Shown here one piece after another: positions 10,828 through 22,181 of a DNA stretch of 64,000 nucleotides. Made by a program: the position numbers and the translations under genes. Positions within the stretch are counted from its first letter, which is position 1; each line of letters starts with the position of its first letter. The notes below the pieces were generated by a model. The model ran no database searches. It had not been told where the DNA came from and saw nothing but the letters and a program-made list of their open reading frames with translations. Origin of the DNA: Altererythrobacter sp. B11 (GTDB lineage: Bacteria; Pseudomonadota; Alphaproteobacteria; Sphingomonadales; Sphingomonadaceae). The stretch covers positions 3,387,001 to 3,451,000 of the forward strand of contig NZ_AP018498.1 of NCBI RefSeq assembly GCF_003569745.1, given 5' to 3'.

Positions 10828-11763
10828 GCCGTCCCGCCTTCAGATTTGGCGCAGCCGGCTGGCCACGTCCCGCGCCGCTGCGAAGTGGCGGGGCTTTTGG
10901 CACGAAACCAATTTTCCGATGGCAATCGGTCTGTTCATCGCCTGTGCCGGGATCACCGTTCTTTGGTGGCGGGTGGACCCTCAACCCCTGAGCAACCTCT
11001 GGCCCGAAATGGGCGGGATGACACTGGACGTGTTCTTCATCCTGATCGTGTTCGCGCTGTTCGAGCATCGCCGCAACAAACGCCAGGACATCGCCCGCCA
11101 GCGCGAAGTGATCGACGACTACAAGCGGTGGGATCACCCCGAGGCGCATTTGCGGATTGCCGGGGCCATTCGCCGCCTGAACCGGCTTGGCGTTTTTGCT
11201 CTGGACATGGCCGGTGCGCGGCTAACCGATTTCAACTTCGCACGCATTGGCGTTCAAAGCCTCAAGGGATCGAAATTCTATGATGGGCGCTGGGGAGAGC
11301 GGTTTGGCGACAGCTCAGTCACACTGAATAAGGTCTCTTTCGATCATCTGAACTGTAACGACGTGATTTTTTCCCCTTACAATCCTCTGTCGGGGTTTGG
11401 CGGCTTGGCAATGGATTTCTCGCTTTTCGTTGATTGTTCCTTCGTCGAAACCGACCTGCGCAATTCAAGATTCAACGGCTCCGAAATTCGCTGGAGCGCG
11501 CCGCCCCCGGCAACGCACTTGGAATATTGGGACGAAGAAGATGGCACGCCGGCCTGCGCGCAGATCAGCTACGGGCCACTTTACAAAGCAGACCTGCGGG
11601 GGGCTTCGTTCAACGGCTGCCAGTTCAAGAATGCTGATTTTCGAGACGTAGACAATATACTTGAGGCGGACTTTACCGGGGCCAAAGGGCTGGAGACTGC
11701 CTATTTCGACAATGACGAAATACGTTTGGCGGTGCTGCGGCAGACGGCGAATGGATCGACAAC

Positions 11764-11767
<4 letters not shown>
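10817..11767 (+). CDS. Two-helix membrane protein with pentapeptide-like repeats
   Basis: 316 residues. Two predicted membrane helices lie at about 34-52 ([19 protein letters not shown]) and 68-84 ([17 protein letters not shown]). A cytoplasmic basic segment follows, then several A(D/N)LXX-type pentapeptide repeats ([39 protein letters not shown]), which normally fold as a right-handed quadrilateral helix. The start overlaps the FRG gene by 11 bases and the stop overlaps the hsdR start by 4 (GTGA), so it is part of the operon. A membrane-anchored protein of this kind is not a standard R-M subunit. It could place the complex at the membrane or act as a separate effector; the function is unknown. 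Confidence 0.82.
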
Positions 11768-14901
<3,134 letters not shown>

Positions 14902-15322
14902 TTACCTCTTGTCGGCGATTTCTGGGATTAACAACACGCTTAGATTAGCTTGGTGATGCCGTAGCCGACCCGATATTCCACCGATACGAAAGCGGGTGAT
15001 CGGCAACAAACAGACTTGCGCCAACGTCGCTCCATCCCTCACCCAAACATGCCGTTCGGCGCAAGATTGACGAACGGCGGCTATCAGGAAGGAAACGAAC
15101 GCAGACGAACGACTGATTCTGGGGCGCGAAGCTGACGCACCGGTTCGCTGTTTGAAACGTCCGCTATCCTGATCTGCACTCCTGAGAGGAGCCGTTCCGG
15201 ACCGTCCCCAAGAGGCGACATTCGCTCACTGATCTCTGAGCCGTTTGCAAGGCGCCACCTCTCTCATAGAACCGCTTCGCCGGTGGCCCCGATGACCAAG
15301 TGAACAACGGTCCGGTGTAGCC
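14902..15322. other. Non-coding stretch right of hsdR
   Basis: About 420 bases with no supported gene on either strand, between the end of hsdR and the end of a small minus-strand regulator. It contains AACGTCCGCT near 15156, resembling two motifs on the left side of the R-M operon. No terminator with a clear U-tract is seen after hsdR. Confidence 0.45.
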
Positions 15323-15523
15323 TCATTTCGGGCCCCGCTGACGCCCGCTCTCGATGAGCTTCTTGAGGCTGTCGACGGGGACCAGGGTCATGGCGCGGAT
15401 CTTGACGATTTCGACCTCGCCGGCAGCGATCAGCTCGTAGAATTTGGACCGGCTGATACCGGTCATACTGCAGGCATCTTTGATGCGCACGGTGAGAGCA
15501 GCGGGGGCTGAGTGCTGGCTCAT
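15323..15523 (-). CDS. AlpA/excisionase-like DNA-binding protein
   Basis: 66 residues. A winged-helix-turn-helix of the excisionase/AlpA type runs from about residue 12 (RIKDACSMTGISRSKFYELI) through a short wing and VPVDSLKKLIESGRQRG. Proteins of this size and pattern bind DNA near attachment sites or regulate integrase genes of islands and satellite prophages. The start is preceded on the minus strand by AAGGAG. It is about 4.7 kb from the integrase gene, so it may be an excision factor for the same element or an isolated regulator. Confidence 0.8.
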   Translation of the reverse strand: MSQHSAPAALTVRIKDACSMTGISRSKFYELIAAGEVEIVKIRAMTLVPVDSLKKLIESGRQRGPK

Positions 15524-16162
15524 GGTTGGGCTCCTTTCAAAAGGTTATCTTGCCCCTTCGGCTATGGCCTCACCGGTGCGCCGGATCGATCGACGCGACG
15601 AGCCCCGATCGTCCCGTCCATTCCTGTCTCGCGGTGATGGCTCGCCCTTGCCTGCTGGCAAGGGATCTGCACCGATCGTCAGACATGCCGGAGCAAGCCT
15701 TAGCGTATCCAATAAGCGGCGCCGTCGTGGCCGCCATGCTGCCACTAATCGACAGCGGTTCTCGTGTCGCTGAAAGCCCTGCCAAGCGCTTCGGCGGGTC
15801 AGCACACATCGCGTTCATCGGGCGCCGCCAACCATGCCGTGGGCGGCCCAGCAACGCCTGTTCTTGCGAGGCGCTACCACCTTCCTCTCGCAGAGGTCGG
15901 CAAGGCCCCCGCTCGACTTGCGCGGGCATCCCTCGAGCCTGCAAGATTTCCTGTCATCGGGGATACGCTGCTCCGCCCCCTGCCCCGCTTCCATCAGCCG
16001 CCGCGCAGCAGGCCGTGAGCAGCAGCCAATCGAGCGCCTTCATGGCCGCCCCATCTCGCCGCAGCCGCCTCGGGCTCGATCCGGTACCGCAGCGTCCATG
16101 GCCGCCCGCTTCCATCGATGGTGCCATTAAAAACCACGGAGTTCTGCGGGTTTGGTTGAAGC

Positions 16163-16261
16163 ATAGCGCCATGCCTGACGACATGGCGCCATCGGCGCCG
16201 AAGCCAATAAGGATGTGCAGACAAGAACTTATGGCCCACCGACCGCAGGGCATGGCGCCAT
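16163..16261. promoter_or_regulatory. Three ATGGCGCCAT-type palindromes (possible operators)
   Basis: Perfect ten-base palindromes ATGGCGCCAT lie at 16183-16192 and 16252-16261, and a one-mismatch copy ATAGCGCCAT at 16163-16172. The first two are exactly 20 bases apart, close to two helical turns. They sit 110-210 bases upstream of the gene at 16373. They could bind a dimeric regulator encoded by the element. Chance in GC-rich DNA cannot be excluded for a motif this short. Confidence 0.35.
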
Positions 16262-16315
16262 TTGTTTGATCTTGCCTTACACCCTCCCCTCGCCCTCACT
16301 CCGACCTTTGCCAAT

Positions 16316-16330
16316 GTTCTATATATGTTC
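16316..16330 (+). promoter_or_regulatory. LexA (SOS) box, alphaproteobacterial type
   Basis: The sequence GTTC-TATATAT-GTTC fits the alphaproteobacterial LexA consensus GTTC-N7-GTTC exactly, with an AT-rich spacer. It ends 42 bases before the ATG at 16373 and overlaps the likely promoter (TATATG/TCTATAG). LexA would repress the downstream gene until DNA damage. The position is ideal for a repressor site; binding itself is inferred. Confidence 0.75.
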
Positions 16331-16372
16331 TATAGTCCTGCTCCATCGATTCTTTGCTTTCAGGAGCTGCCA

Positions 16373-16735
16373 ATGCCCATCCGGATCGAGCCTGCAGAAG
16401 GTACCAGGCTGAAGCTCGGCGGCGACGTAGAGACCATGGTTTCGCTGTCGCTCAGGGCCCAGCGTGAAGGCTTTGCCCTCGCCTTCTCCGACGGCACGCT
16501 GCTGCGCGGCAGCTATGATCTGAAGCTGCGTGAGCTGCGCCTGCAGCTCGCCTCAGAAGGCCGCAGCAACTGCGCGATCAGGCGCTGCCGGCATGGGGAT
16601 ATGGCTATGCTGGATGCCCCGATCGACTGGATCAGCATTGCCGCGGGAAGCGATGCGCTGTCTCCTTCGGAGAGCTCAGAAGAGGCCGATGCGACGCAGT
16701 TGGAGCTCGCGATCCGCCCCGCTCTGGCGGCATGA
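16373..16735 (+). CDS. Hypothetical protein under a probable SOS promoter
   Basis: 120 residues from ATG 16373, chosen because CAGGAG stands ten bases upstream and the LexA box lies just before it. An in-frame ATG at 16262 would put the LexA box inside the gene and is rejected. The product begins MPIRIEPAEGTRLKLGG and seems to be a small beta-rich domain (SLRAQREGFALAFSDGTLLR) followed by an acidic tail. I recognise no family. It belongs to the island and is followed 76 bases later by another small gene, probably in the same transcript. DNA-damage induction suggests a role tied to the transfer or maintenance of the element, but this is not shown. Confidence 0.72.
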   Translation: MPIRIEPAEGTRLKLGGDVETMVSLSLRAQREGFALAFSDGTLLRGSYDLKLRELRLQLASEGRSNCAIRRCRHGDMAMLDAPIDWISIAAGSDALSPSESSEEADATQLELAIRPALAA

Positions 16736-16811
16736 TTTGTGCAGCCACTCCTACAAATATCGGCGTCAATTTGCTTGCCCGAAAGCACCTCGCAGGAGCA
16801 ATATCGAGGCC

Positions 16812-16979
16812 ATGGAACAGCCCTATCAGGCAGCGGTGCTGAGTGTGCTGGCACGCCTGCCGCAATGGATCAGGAGCGATCTTGCCGCAGCTGATCCGGC
16901 GGCAAGACAGCGCGCCGAAGAGACGCTGGCAGCGATGATTGCCGACGCCCTGGCCAAGGATCTGCCGCGCGCCGCATAG
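16812..16979 (+). CDS. Small conserved-type helical protein (DUF6771-like)
   Basis: 55 residues from ATG 16812, with GGAGCAATATCGAGG upstream. The pattern ARLPQWIRSDLAAADPAARQ then RAEETLAAMIADAL resembles the small sphingomonad family I recall as DUF6771: an Ala/Pro/Trp start, a D-P turn and then a helix. The assignment is from memory of the pattern only. It is likely co-transcribed with the SOS-box gene. Function unknown. Confidence 0.6.
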   Translation: MEQPYQAAVLSVLARLPQWIRSDLAAADPAARQRAEETLAAMIADALAKDLPRAA

Positions 16980-17158
16980 GCGGGCGGCTTGCCTCTCGCT
17001 GAGCGGCAGAGGCATGCGAGAAAGCAGGCCTTCAGGCGCAAGTTCAGCACTGCAGGATGAGCACTGCCGACTACTACGGGCACGTGCCTGCTGGTCTCTA
17101 TCTGCTCAGCCTGCTGTCTCTTCTTACCGCCTCAGCAGCACTCTTTCCGTGCAGGCAA

Positions 17159-17184
17159 GACCCCGCGCTGCGATGCGCGGGGTC
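17159..17184 (-). terminator. Hairpin after the DUF736 gene
   Basis: GACCCCGCGC at 17159-17168 pairs perfectly with GCGCGGGGTC at 17175-17184 across a six-base loop. It lies about ten bases beyond the minus-strand DUF736 stop. The following tract is short (CTTGCC), so it is a weak or attenuating intrinsic terminator. Confidence 0.6.
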
Positions 17185-17193
17185 GCCCTTCTC

Positions 17194-17514
17194 CTAGTCG
17201 GCAGGGTTCCAGATGATGGCGAAGGCGTTGTCATCATCCTGCCCGGCAGCACGGCCGAGATTGGCATAGAGGCGGCGCGGTCCGAACTCGGGGGCGGCAA
17301 GGCTGAGCGACACATAGTCGCGGCCCGAGGTCTCGCTGCGGCGCAGCCATCCGGCGCCGATCTCCACCCCGGCAGAGGTAACCCGGTAGTCGGGCTGGGC
17401 CTCGCTGGTCTTGCCTGCATTGGGCATGATCATGATCTCGGCCCTGATGGAGAGCGTCTTGAGCTCGCCTTTGAAGCCCTTGCCCTCGCGGGTAACAAAT
17501 CCGATTGCAGCCAT
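17194..17514 (-). CDS. DUF736 domain-containing protein
   Basis: 106 residues from the ATG at 17514, chosen because CAGGAGA lies eight bases upstream; a longer in-frame reading is Arg-rich and unlike protein. The sequence starts MAAIGFVTREGKGFKGELKT, and SRDYVSLSLAAPEFG-type strands give the DUF736 pattern. This family of small single-domain proteins is common on plasmids and integrative elements of Alphaproteobacteria, often next to transfer and antirestriction genes. Its biochemical role is not known. Its position near ArdC supports an integrative-element origin. Confidence 0.88.
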   Translation of the reverse strand: MAAIGFVTREGKGFKGELKTLSIRAEIMIMPNAGKTSEAQPDYRVTSAGVEIGAGWLRRSETSGRDYVSLSLAAPEFGPRRLYANLGRAAGQDDDNAFAIIWNPAD

Positions 17515-17927
17515 GGTCCTGTCTCCTGTGTGTGTCGCTCCGACCCGGTGCCGGGCGATGGGCCGACTAGAGGGACGCGCGTGCAGCGGAGCGGCGCACC
17601 CGCAGGGCCGCAGCCTAAGCGAAGGACCGGTGCCAGGGGCTTGTTTGCGCGTCAGCGATCTTGCGCGAGGAGGCCGCATGCGGCCGGGGAAAGAAGCCCC
17701 GCAGCACCGGTTGCGCTGCACCGCGAGCGTCCCAGGTCATGGCCCCGTGAGCCGGTACTGGCTGGAAGCAGAGCAGCAGGAGAGCATGATTGGAGCAGTT
17801 GGTGGAGCACTGCCTAGTGGCAAAGCGAGCTGGTTTGAAGGCTCTGATCCGGGTTCTGCGAGTATGATCGTGGCGCCTCGGCAGGCGGTGTGATCCACCT
17901 CCAAGGCCTCACCTCACTGCCGGGGCT
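17515..17927. other. Upstream region of the DUF736 gene, no gene seen
   Basis: About 410 GC-rich bases between the DUF736 start and the end of the nucleotidyltransferase-HEPN gene. It holds a perfect 14-base palindrome, GGCCGCATGCGGCC, at 17672-17685. No frame on either strand looks protein-like. It probably contains the DUF736 promoter and leader. Confidence 0.4.
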
Positions 17928-18857
17928 CTACCTTCCGCGTTCGGCGTTGATCGCATCCTGCAGCTGCTCGATGTGCCGCTCGCAATATTCCTCGACCACC
18001 CGCTGCAGCTTCTCGATCCGCTCGCCGATCCACTCGAGCTCTTCGGGCGTGATCACATAATGCGGCGAGTAGCGGGCCTGCACATAGGCGACCTGGAGCA
18101 GTTCGAAGCAGCGCCGGGCGAACTTGGTATCCCGCGGCCACACCGCGATCAGATCGAAGACCAGCGGCTCGGCCTGGCTGCGCAGGAACTTCAGCTTGTG
18201 CGACTTGGGTGAGTACAAGGTGAGCGTCAGAAGCAGGCAGTGGTAGAGGCGCTCCGTCGCTTGGTGGAAGTTGAAGGCTGCTTCGTTTCTGTTGCCTCGC
18301 TCGATGAGAAAGCGGGCCGAAGCGAGAAACGCATCTGCGCTCGGAAACCACTGCGCATAGTTCGCCTTCGCCTCTTTCAGCTTGGCATGCAGCGTCAGCG
18401 GTCGCGGCTTCTCGAGCGCGTGATCATCGGCTTCATAGAGCGCGATGCCCTGCTCGTAGATGTCGATGAAGAACGGCCGCCCCCGCTTCAGCTGGGTGTT
18501 CACATCCGCGAGGCTATGAACGATGAAGTTGACCGGGGCCGAGATGCGTTTGGCGATCGTCACCTCGCGCAGCAGATGCTCGTCGGCTTTGGCCCAGAAC
18601 TCCTGCACATCGGTGAGCCGCTCGTCGCTCACCACCACCAGGATGTCATAATCCGAGTAGTAGCCCCCCACCGTATCCTCGACCCAGTCGCCCCGGGCAT
18701 AGGAGCCGTAGAGGATCACCTTGAGGATCCGCCCCTGCTTCTTCCACTTCTGCGTCGCGAGGCTCGTCGCATCCTCGAACTCGGCAAACAGCAGCCGCAC
18801 GACCTCCTCCAGATCGCGGCGCTTCCGCTCGGGGAGATGATCAAGGCTGGTCTTCAT
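17928..18857 (-). CDS. Fused nucleotidyltransferase-HEPN protein
   Basis: 309 residues joining two domains that are usually separate toxin-antitoxin proteins. The N-terminal minimal nucleotidyltransferase has GSYARGDW near residue 50 and SDYDILVVV about ten residues on. The C-terminal half is a HEPN domain (RNEAAFNFHQATERLYHC near 210, then ARYSPHYVITPEEL near 275). In two-gene versions the nucleotidyltransferase modifies and silences the HEPN ribonuclease; here one chain may control itself. The short R-x3-H (RYSPH) is at the usual place for a HEPN catalytic pair but is not the canonical spacing. The ATG overlaps by four bases (ATGA) the stop of an alternative frame that follows the ardC-like gene, which suggests coupling. 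Confidence 0.88.
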   Translation of the reverse strand: MKTSLDHLPERKRRDLEEVVRLLFAEFEDATSLATQKWKKQGRILKVILYGSYARGDWVEDTVGGYYSDYDILVVVSDERLTDVQEFWAKADEHLLREVTIAKRISAPVNFIVHSLADVNTQLKRGRPFFIDIYEQGIALYEADDHALEKPRPLTLHAKLKEAKANYAQWFPSADAFLASARFLIERGNRNEAAFNFHQATERLYHCLLLTLTLYSPKSHKLKFLRSQAEPLVFDLIAVWPRDTKFARRCFELLQVAYVQARYSPHYVITPEELEWIGERIEKLQRVVEEYCERHIEQLQDAINAERGR

Positions 18858-18944
18858 GGCTTACAGCGCAACTGTGCGGCATAGGCGATGCCATGCGCAA
18901 GAGGGAGGTGCTTCCGGAGCAGTTCTGCGGCATCGGCCGGTGCA

Positions 18945-19844
18945 TCAGCCGGGCGGCGGATTGCCCCGACTGCCGGCGGCGAGCAGATAATCCGCCGCCT
19001 TGCTCGCAGCACTCGCCGCCCGCACGATGGCCTTCTCGTCGGCACGCAGCACCTCGAGCCAGGCACCGATATAGTCAGCATGGCGCACCGTCGGCTCGAT
19101 CCCCAGCGAGGCACAGGTAAAGGCACAGGCAAGCTCAGCAATGAGCTCTTCCCTGGCATAGGCAGCCGAGCCGAACCGGCCGCTCTGGTCGCGCTGCAGC
19201 CGGCTGGCATGGCCGGTCCAGTGGCCCAGCTCATGCAAGGCGGTGCGGTACCAGTTGACCGGTTCGCCATAGACCGACTGCGGTGGAACCTGCACATAGT
19301 CATGCATCGGGCTATAGAAAGCCTCGCCCCCGCCGATGCGAAAGTCGGCCCCCGACATATGGATGAGACTGTCGGCAACCGCGATCGACAGCACCGGATC
19401 GGGCAGCGCAGGCGCAGCGGTAAGCTCGCCCGGCAGATCCTCGCATTGATCGACATGGAAGACGGTAAAGCGCTTGAGGAAGGCGATTGTCCGCGCCTCG
19501 CGGTTCTCCTCGCCTGCGCGCTCCTGCTCGCTCCTCGGGGTGAAGCGATCGGCATAGCACACGGTGGTGCCCTTCTCGCCCTTGCGGACATGGCCGCCTG
19601 CCGCCTGGGCCTGGCGGTAGGTCAGCCAGCGCTGCGAGGACCAGCCATGCTCGACGACCGCGGCCCACAGGATGAGGATGTTGATCCCGGAGTAGCTGCG
19701 GCCGGTAGCGGCATTCTGCGGCATGGCCAGCGGGCAGCTGGCGGCATCCCAGGGCTGTACCCAGGGCAGTCTGCCCTGCTCGAGCTCGGTGATGATCCGG
19801 GCGGTGACTTCGCCATAGAGGCTGTGGACTTGGGTATCGCGCAT
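18945..19844 (-). CDS. ArdC-like antirestriction protein (ssDNA-binding plus zincin domains)
   Basis: 299 residues from the ATG at 19844, chosen because CAGGAG lies about nine bases upstream. The N-terminal ArdC domain (SLYGEVTARIITELEQG through GRSYSGINILILW and RKGEKGTTVCYADRF) binds single-stranded DNA. The C-terminal half is a zinc metallopeptidase-like domain with the HExxH variant ALHELGHWTGH near residue 217 and EELIAELACAF downstream. Family members protect incoming plasmid DNA from host type I and II restriction. The C-terminus (SRGNPPPG) looks abrupt; a different frame continues with natural-looking sequence to the next gene, so a frameshift near 18,950-18,990 is possible. An antirestriction gene on the same island as a type I R-M system fits a mobile-element origin. 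Confidence 0.9.
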   Translation of the reverse strand: MRDTQVHSLYGEVTARIITELEQGRLPWVQPWDAASCPLAMPQNAATGRSYSGINILILWAAVVEHGWSSQRWLTYRQAQAAGGHVRKGEKGTTVCYADRFTPRSEQERAGEENREARTIAFLKRFTVFHVDQCEDLPGELTAAPALPDPVLSIAVADSLIHMSGADFRIGGGEAFYSPMHDYVQVPPQSVYGEPVNWYRTALHELGHWTGHASRLQRDQSGRFGSAAYAREELIAELACAFTCASLGIEPTVRHADYIGAWLEVLRADEKAIVRAASAASKAADYLLAAGSRGNPPPG

Positions 19845-20204
19845 GGCTCTTCGCTCCTGTTCCTGGCGCCCGCACGCCCCGCCGGAAGGCGGGTGGGCGG
19901 CAGGAGCGAGCCCGCAGGGCCTGCCCCGCAAGGGCGGCCTGCACCCGCAAGGGCTGCAACGAAGAGGAAGACCCCGGCACCGCCGGGGTTGCGGGACGTC
20001 CGGGCAGGCCCATGGGAATCGCACCGCCCACCCGGCTGCCGGCATCGGGCGCCGCGTGTCAGGCGAGGAGAGGAGAGAGCAGCCGACGCAAAATGCCGCA
20101 GCCTCGTGTGCGCTGCCACCTCCAGCGACGCTCGCACGGGGGAGACAGGCCTTGCCTGGGTCCAGCGGCCGCCGCGCCACGGACCCTATGCAGCGAGAGG
20201 GGCC
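19845..20204. other. Leader region between the integrase and ardC-like genes
   Basis: About 360 bases, very GC-rich, with no supported gene. It includes a compact inverted repeat, CCCCGGCACCGCCGGGG, near 19973-19989, which could terminate or attenuate minus-strand transcription leaving the integrase gene. The ardC-like promoter should lie here. Confidence 0.4.
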
Positions 20205-21350
20205 TCACCGCGCCGAGCAGAACATCGCCCAGTCATCCATCAGCAGGCGCCGCTTCTCGAGCAGGTTGCCGCGGCGATAGGCCGCCTCGGTCTTGTTGGC
20301 GACCACATGGGCAAGCGCCGCTTCGGCGACTTCCCCCTGGTGCTGGGTCTCCTCGCTCACCCAGTCGCGAAAGGCCGAGCGGAACCCGTGAACCGTATAG
20401 GGCTCCTTCATCTCCTTGAGCAGCTTCGTCAGCGTCATGTCGGATAGCGGCGTATTCCCGCGAATGCCGGGAAACACCAGCGAGCAGCCCGCGATCCGCA
20501 GCCGCTCGCAGCGTTCCAGCAAGCGCACCGCCGGCCGCGTCAGCGGCACCACATGTTCGCGCGAGGCCTTCATCCGCTGCTTCGGGATCGTCCACAGCTT
20601 CGCCTCGAGATCGATCTCGTCCCAGGTCGCCCCGCGCACTTCGCCTGAGCGGGCAGCGGTGAGGATCGCGAACTCGAGCGCCAGCCGGCTGAAGCTCTCG
20701 CGCTTGCGCAGCCTCACCATGAAGGCCGGCACATCGGGATAGGGCATGGCGGCAAAATGCCCGTCCTTCTTCGGCTGACGCGGCAGGCCCCTGGTGATCG
20801 CTCGCATCGGCGCCTCGCTGTCGCGGTAGCCCGAGGCATAGGCCCAGTCGAGCACGGTGCCGATCCGCTGGCGTACGCGCCGGGCAGTCTCGGGCTTGCT
20901 GAGCCAGATGTCCGCCAGCACATTGCGGATCATGGGCCCTGTGATGGCATTCACCTGCAGATCGCCGATCTCGGGAAAGACATAGCTCTCGAGCGTCCTG
21001 AGCCATTGCTGCTCGTGTTTCTCATTGCGCCAGGTCTTGCGGTGCTGGGCGAGCACCTTGGCCGCCGCCTCGCGAAAGGTCGGGATGCCGGCTGCCTTGC
21101 GCCGCTCGAAGATCGGATCGAGGCCCATCTCGACCCAGGTGCGGATTTCATGAGCGCGCTCGCGGGCGAGCTTCAAACTCACCTTCTTCGCGCTGCCGAG
21201 GCCAAAATCGCGCCGGTGACCGTTCTTCTGCACCCGGCACACCCAGCTCTTCGATCCGCTCGGCTGGACGACCAGCATGAGCCCGTCGCCATCCCCGAGC
21301 TTGCCCGGCCGCGAAGCTGCCGCGACGCCAGTCCTGGAGAGTTTTCCCAT
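20205..21350 (-). CDS. Tyrosine-type site-specific integrase
   Basis: 381 residues from the ATG at 21350. I prefer this start to the one at 21386 because relatives of this P4-type family begin with the equivalent of MGKL followed by the DUF4102-like N-terminal domain (GKLGDGDGLMLVVQPSGSKS). Order: N-terminal arm-binding domain, core-binding domain (about 90-180), catalytic domain. The catalytic set is visible: Arg in ARSGEVRGATW, HGFR, His in LAHVVAN and the nucleophile Tyr in EAAYRRG. It sits beside tRNA-Ser(CGA) with its start facing that gene, the normal arrangement for an element inserted at a tRNA 3' end. It should integrate and excise the island. Confidence 0.95.
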   Translation of the reverse strand: MGKLSRTGVAAASRPGKLGDGDGLMLVVQPSGSKSWVCRVQKNGHRRDFGLGSAKKVSLKLARERAHEIRTWVEMGLDPIFERRKAAGIPTFREAAAKVLAQHRKTWRNEKHEQQWLRTLESYVFPEIGDLQVNAITGPMIRNVLADIWLSKPETARRVRQRIGTVLDWAYASGYRDSEAPMRAITRGLPRQPKKDGHFAAMPYPDVPAFMVRLRKRESFSRLALEFAILTAARSGEVRGATWDEIDLEAKLWTIPKQRMKASREHVVPLTRPAVRLLERCERLRIAGCSLVFPGIRGNTPLSDMTLTKLLKEMKEPYTVHGFRSAFRDWVSEETQHQGEVAEAALAHVVANKTEAAYRRGNLLEKRRLLMDDWAMFCSAR

Positions 21351-21494
21351 GGCCGTTTTTTCCCACACCTGTTCCCACATTTCCAACTTGGACGCCGGTG
21401 ATCCGGCATGGACGCGAGGGGATGCGAATCAGCCCTAAGCCAAGGAAATCCTTGGACTTTTGCGGCTTGATTCAGATGTGGCAGGATAGGGTGG

Positions 21495-21584
<90 letters not shown>

Positions 21585-21751
21585 GCAAGAAAAGCGCATG
21601 GGCGCGCAGGGCGCCGGTCGGCTGGGAGCGCGGCCGTTAGCCCAAGCCGGACAGCTTGCCAAGCCCCATCGCGCCCCGCGTCACCCGCGATCGGGGATTG
21701 GCCGGGGTAGCAGGCTTGTGCAGGGGCAAAGGAGGTCTATATTTCCGGAAC

Positions 21752-22132
21752 ATGGACCATTCGAGAATCTATTCGCCGCAGGCCGGCCGCCGGATTGAGT
21801 TCCCCCGCCATGCCGAAGCGCGCTTCGCGATCGGCGACGTGGTGCGCCACCGCATGTTCGATTTCCGCGGCGTCGTGTTCGATATCGATCCGGTCTTCGC
21901 CAACAGCGAGGAATGGTACGAAGCGATCCCGGAGGATCTGCGCCCGCGGCGTGACCAGCCCTTCTACCACCTGCTGGCCGAGAACGAGGAATCCTCCTAC
22001 GTCGCCTATGTCAGCCAGCAGAACCTGCTGCAGGACCGTGACGGCGGCCCGATCGAACATCCCAACCTGCCCCAACTCTTCGACGAATTCGCCGGCGGCA
22101 AATACCACCTGCGCCGCAGCCTGACGCATTGA
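21752..22132 (+). CDS. hspQ: Heat shock protein HspQ
   Basis: 126 residues. The YccV/HspQ domain is recognised by FAIGDVVRHRMFDFRGVVFD, EEWYEAIPEDLRP, QPFYHLLAE and VAYVSQQNL. In E. coli HspQ regulates Lon substrate selection and DnaA stability, and it was first noted for binding hemimethylated DNA. The start at 21752 gives the expected N-terminus; GGAGG is 16 bases upstream, longer than usual. It is the first core gene to the right of the tRNA-Ser boundary. Confidence 0.92.
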   Translation: MDHSRIYSPQAGRRIEFPRHAEARFAIGDVVRHRMFDFRGVVFDIDPVFANSEEWYEAIPEDLRPRRDQPFYHLLAENEESSYVAYVSQQNLLQDRDGGPIEHPNLPQLFDEFAGGKYHLRRSLTH

Positions 22133-22181
22133 GCGGGCGCGTCGGCCGCGTAATGCCGGCCGCGCACCCTGGCCCTTCCGG

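Larger units (their letters stand above)
15524..16372. other. Long leader or degenerate region upstream of the SOS-box gene
   Basis: About 850 bases. Several open frames cross it on both strands, but none has a recognisable family, a good ribosome-binding site or natural-looking composition. It may be degraded sequence. The right-hand third carries three ATGGCGCCAT-type palindromes and the SOS box, listed separately. Confidence 0.4.

Noticed and set aside
15526-16269. Open frames on both strands across 15,526-16,314, including one of 247 codons
   Set aside because: They overlap one another in several frames, are rich in Arg/Pro/Ala/Cys as expected of non-coding GC-rich DNA, lack ribosome-binding sites and show no family pattern.
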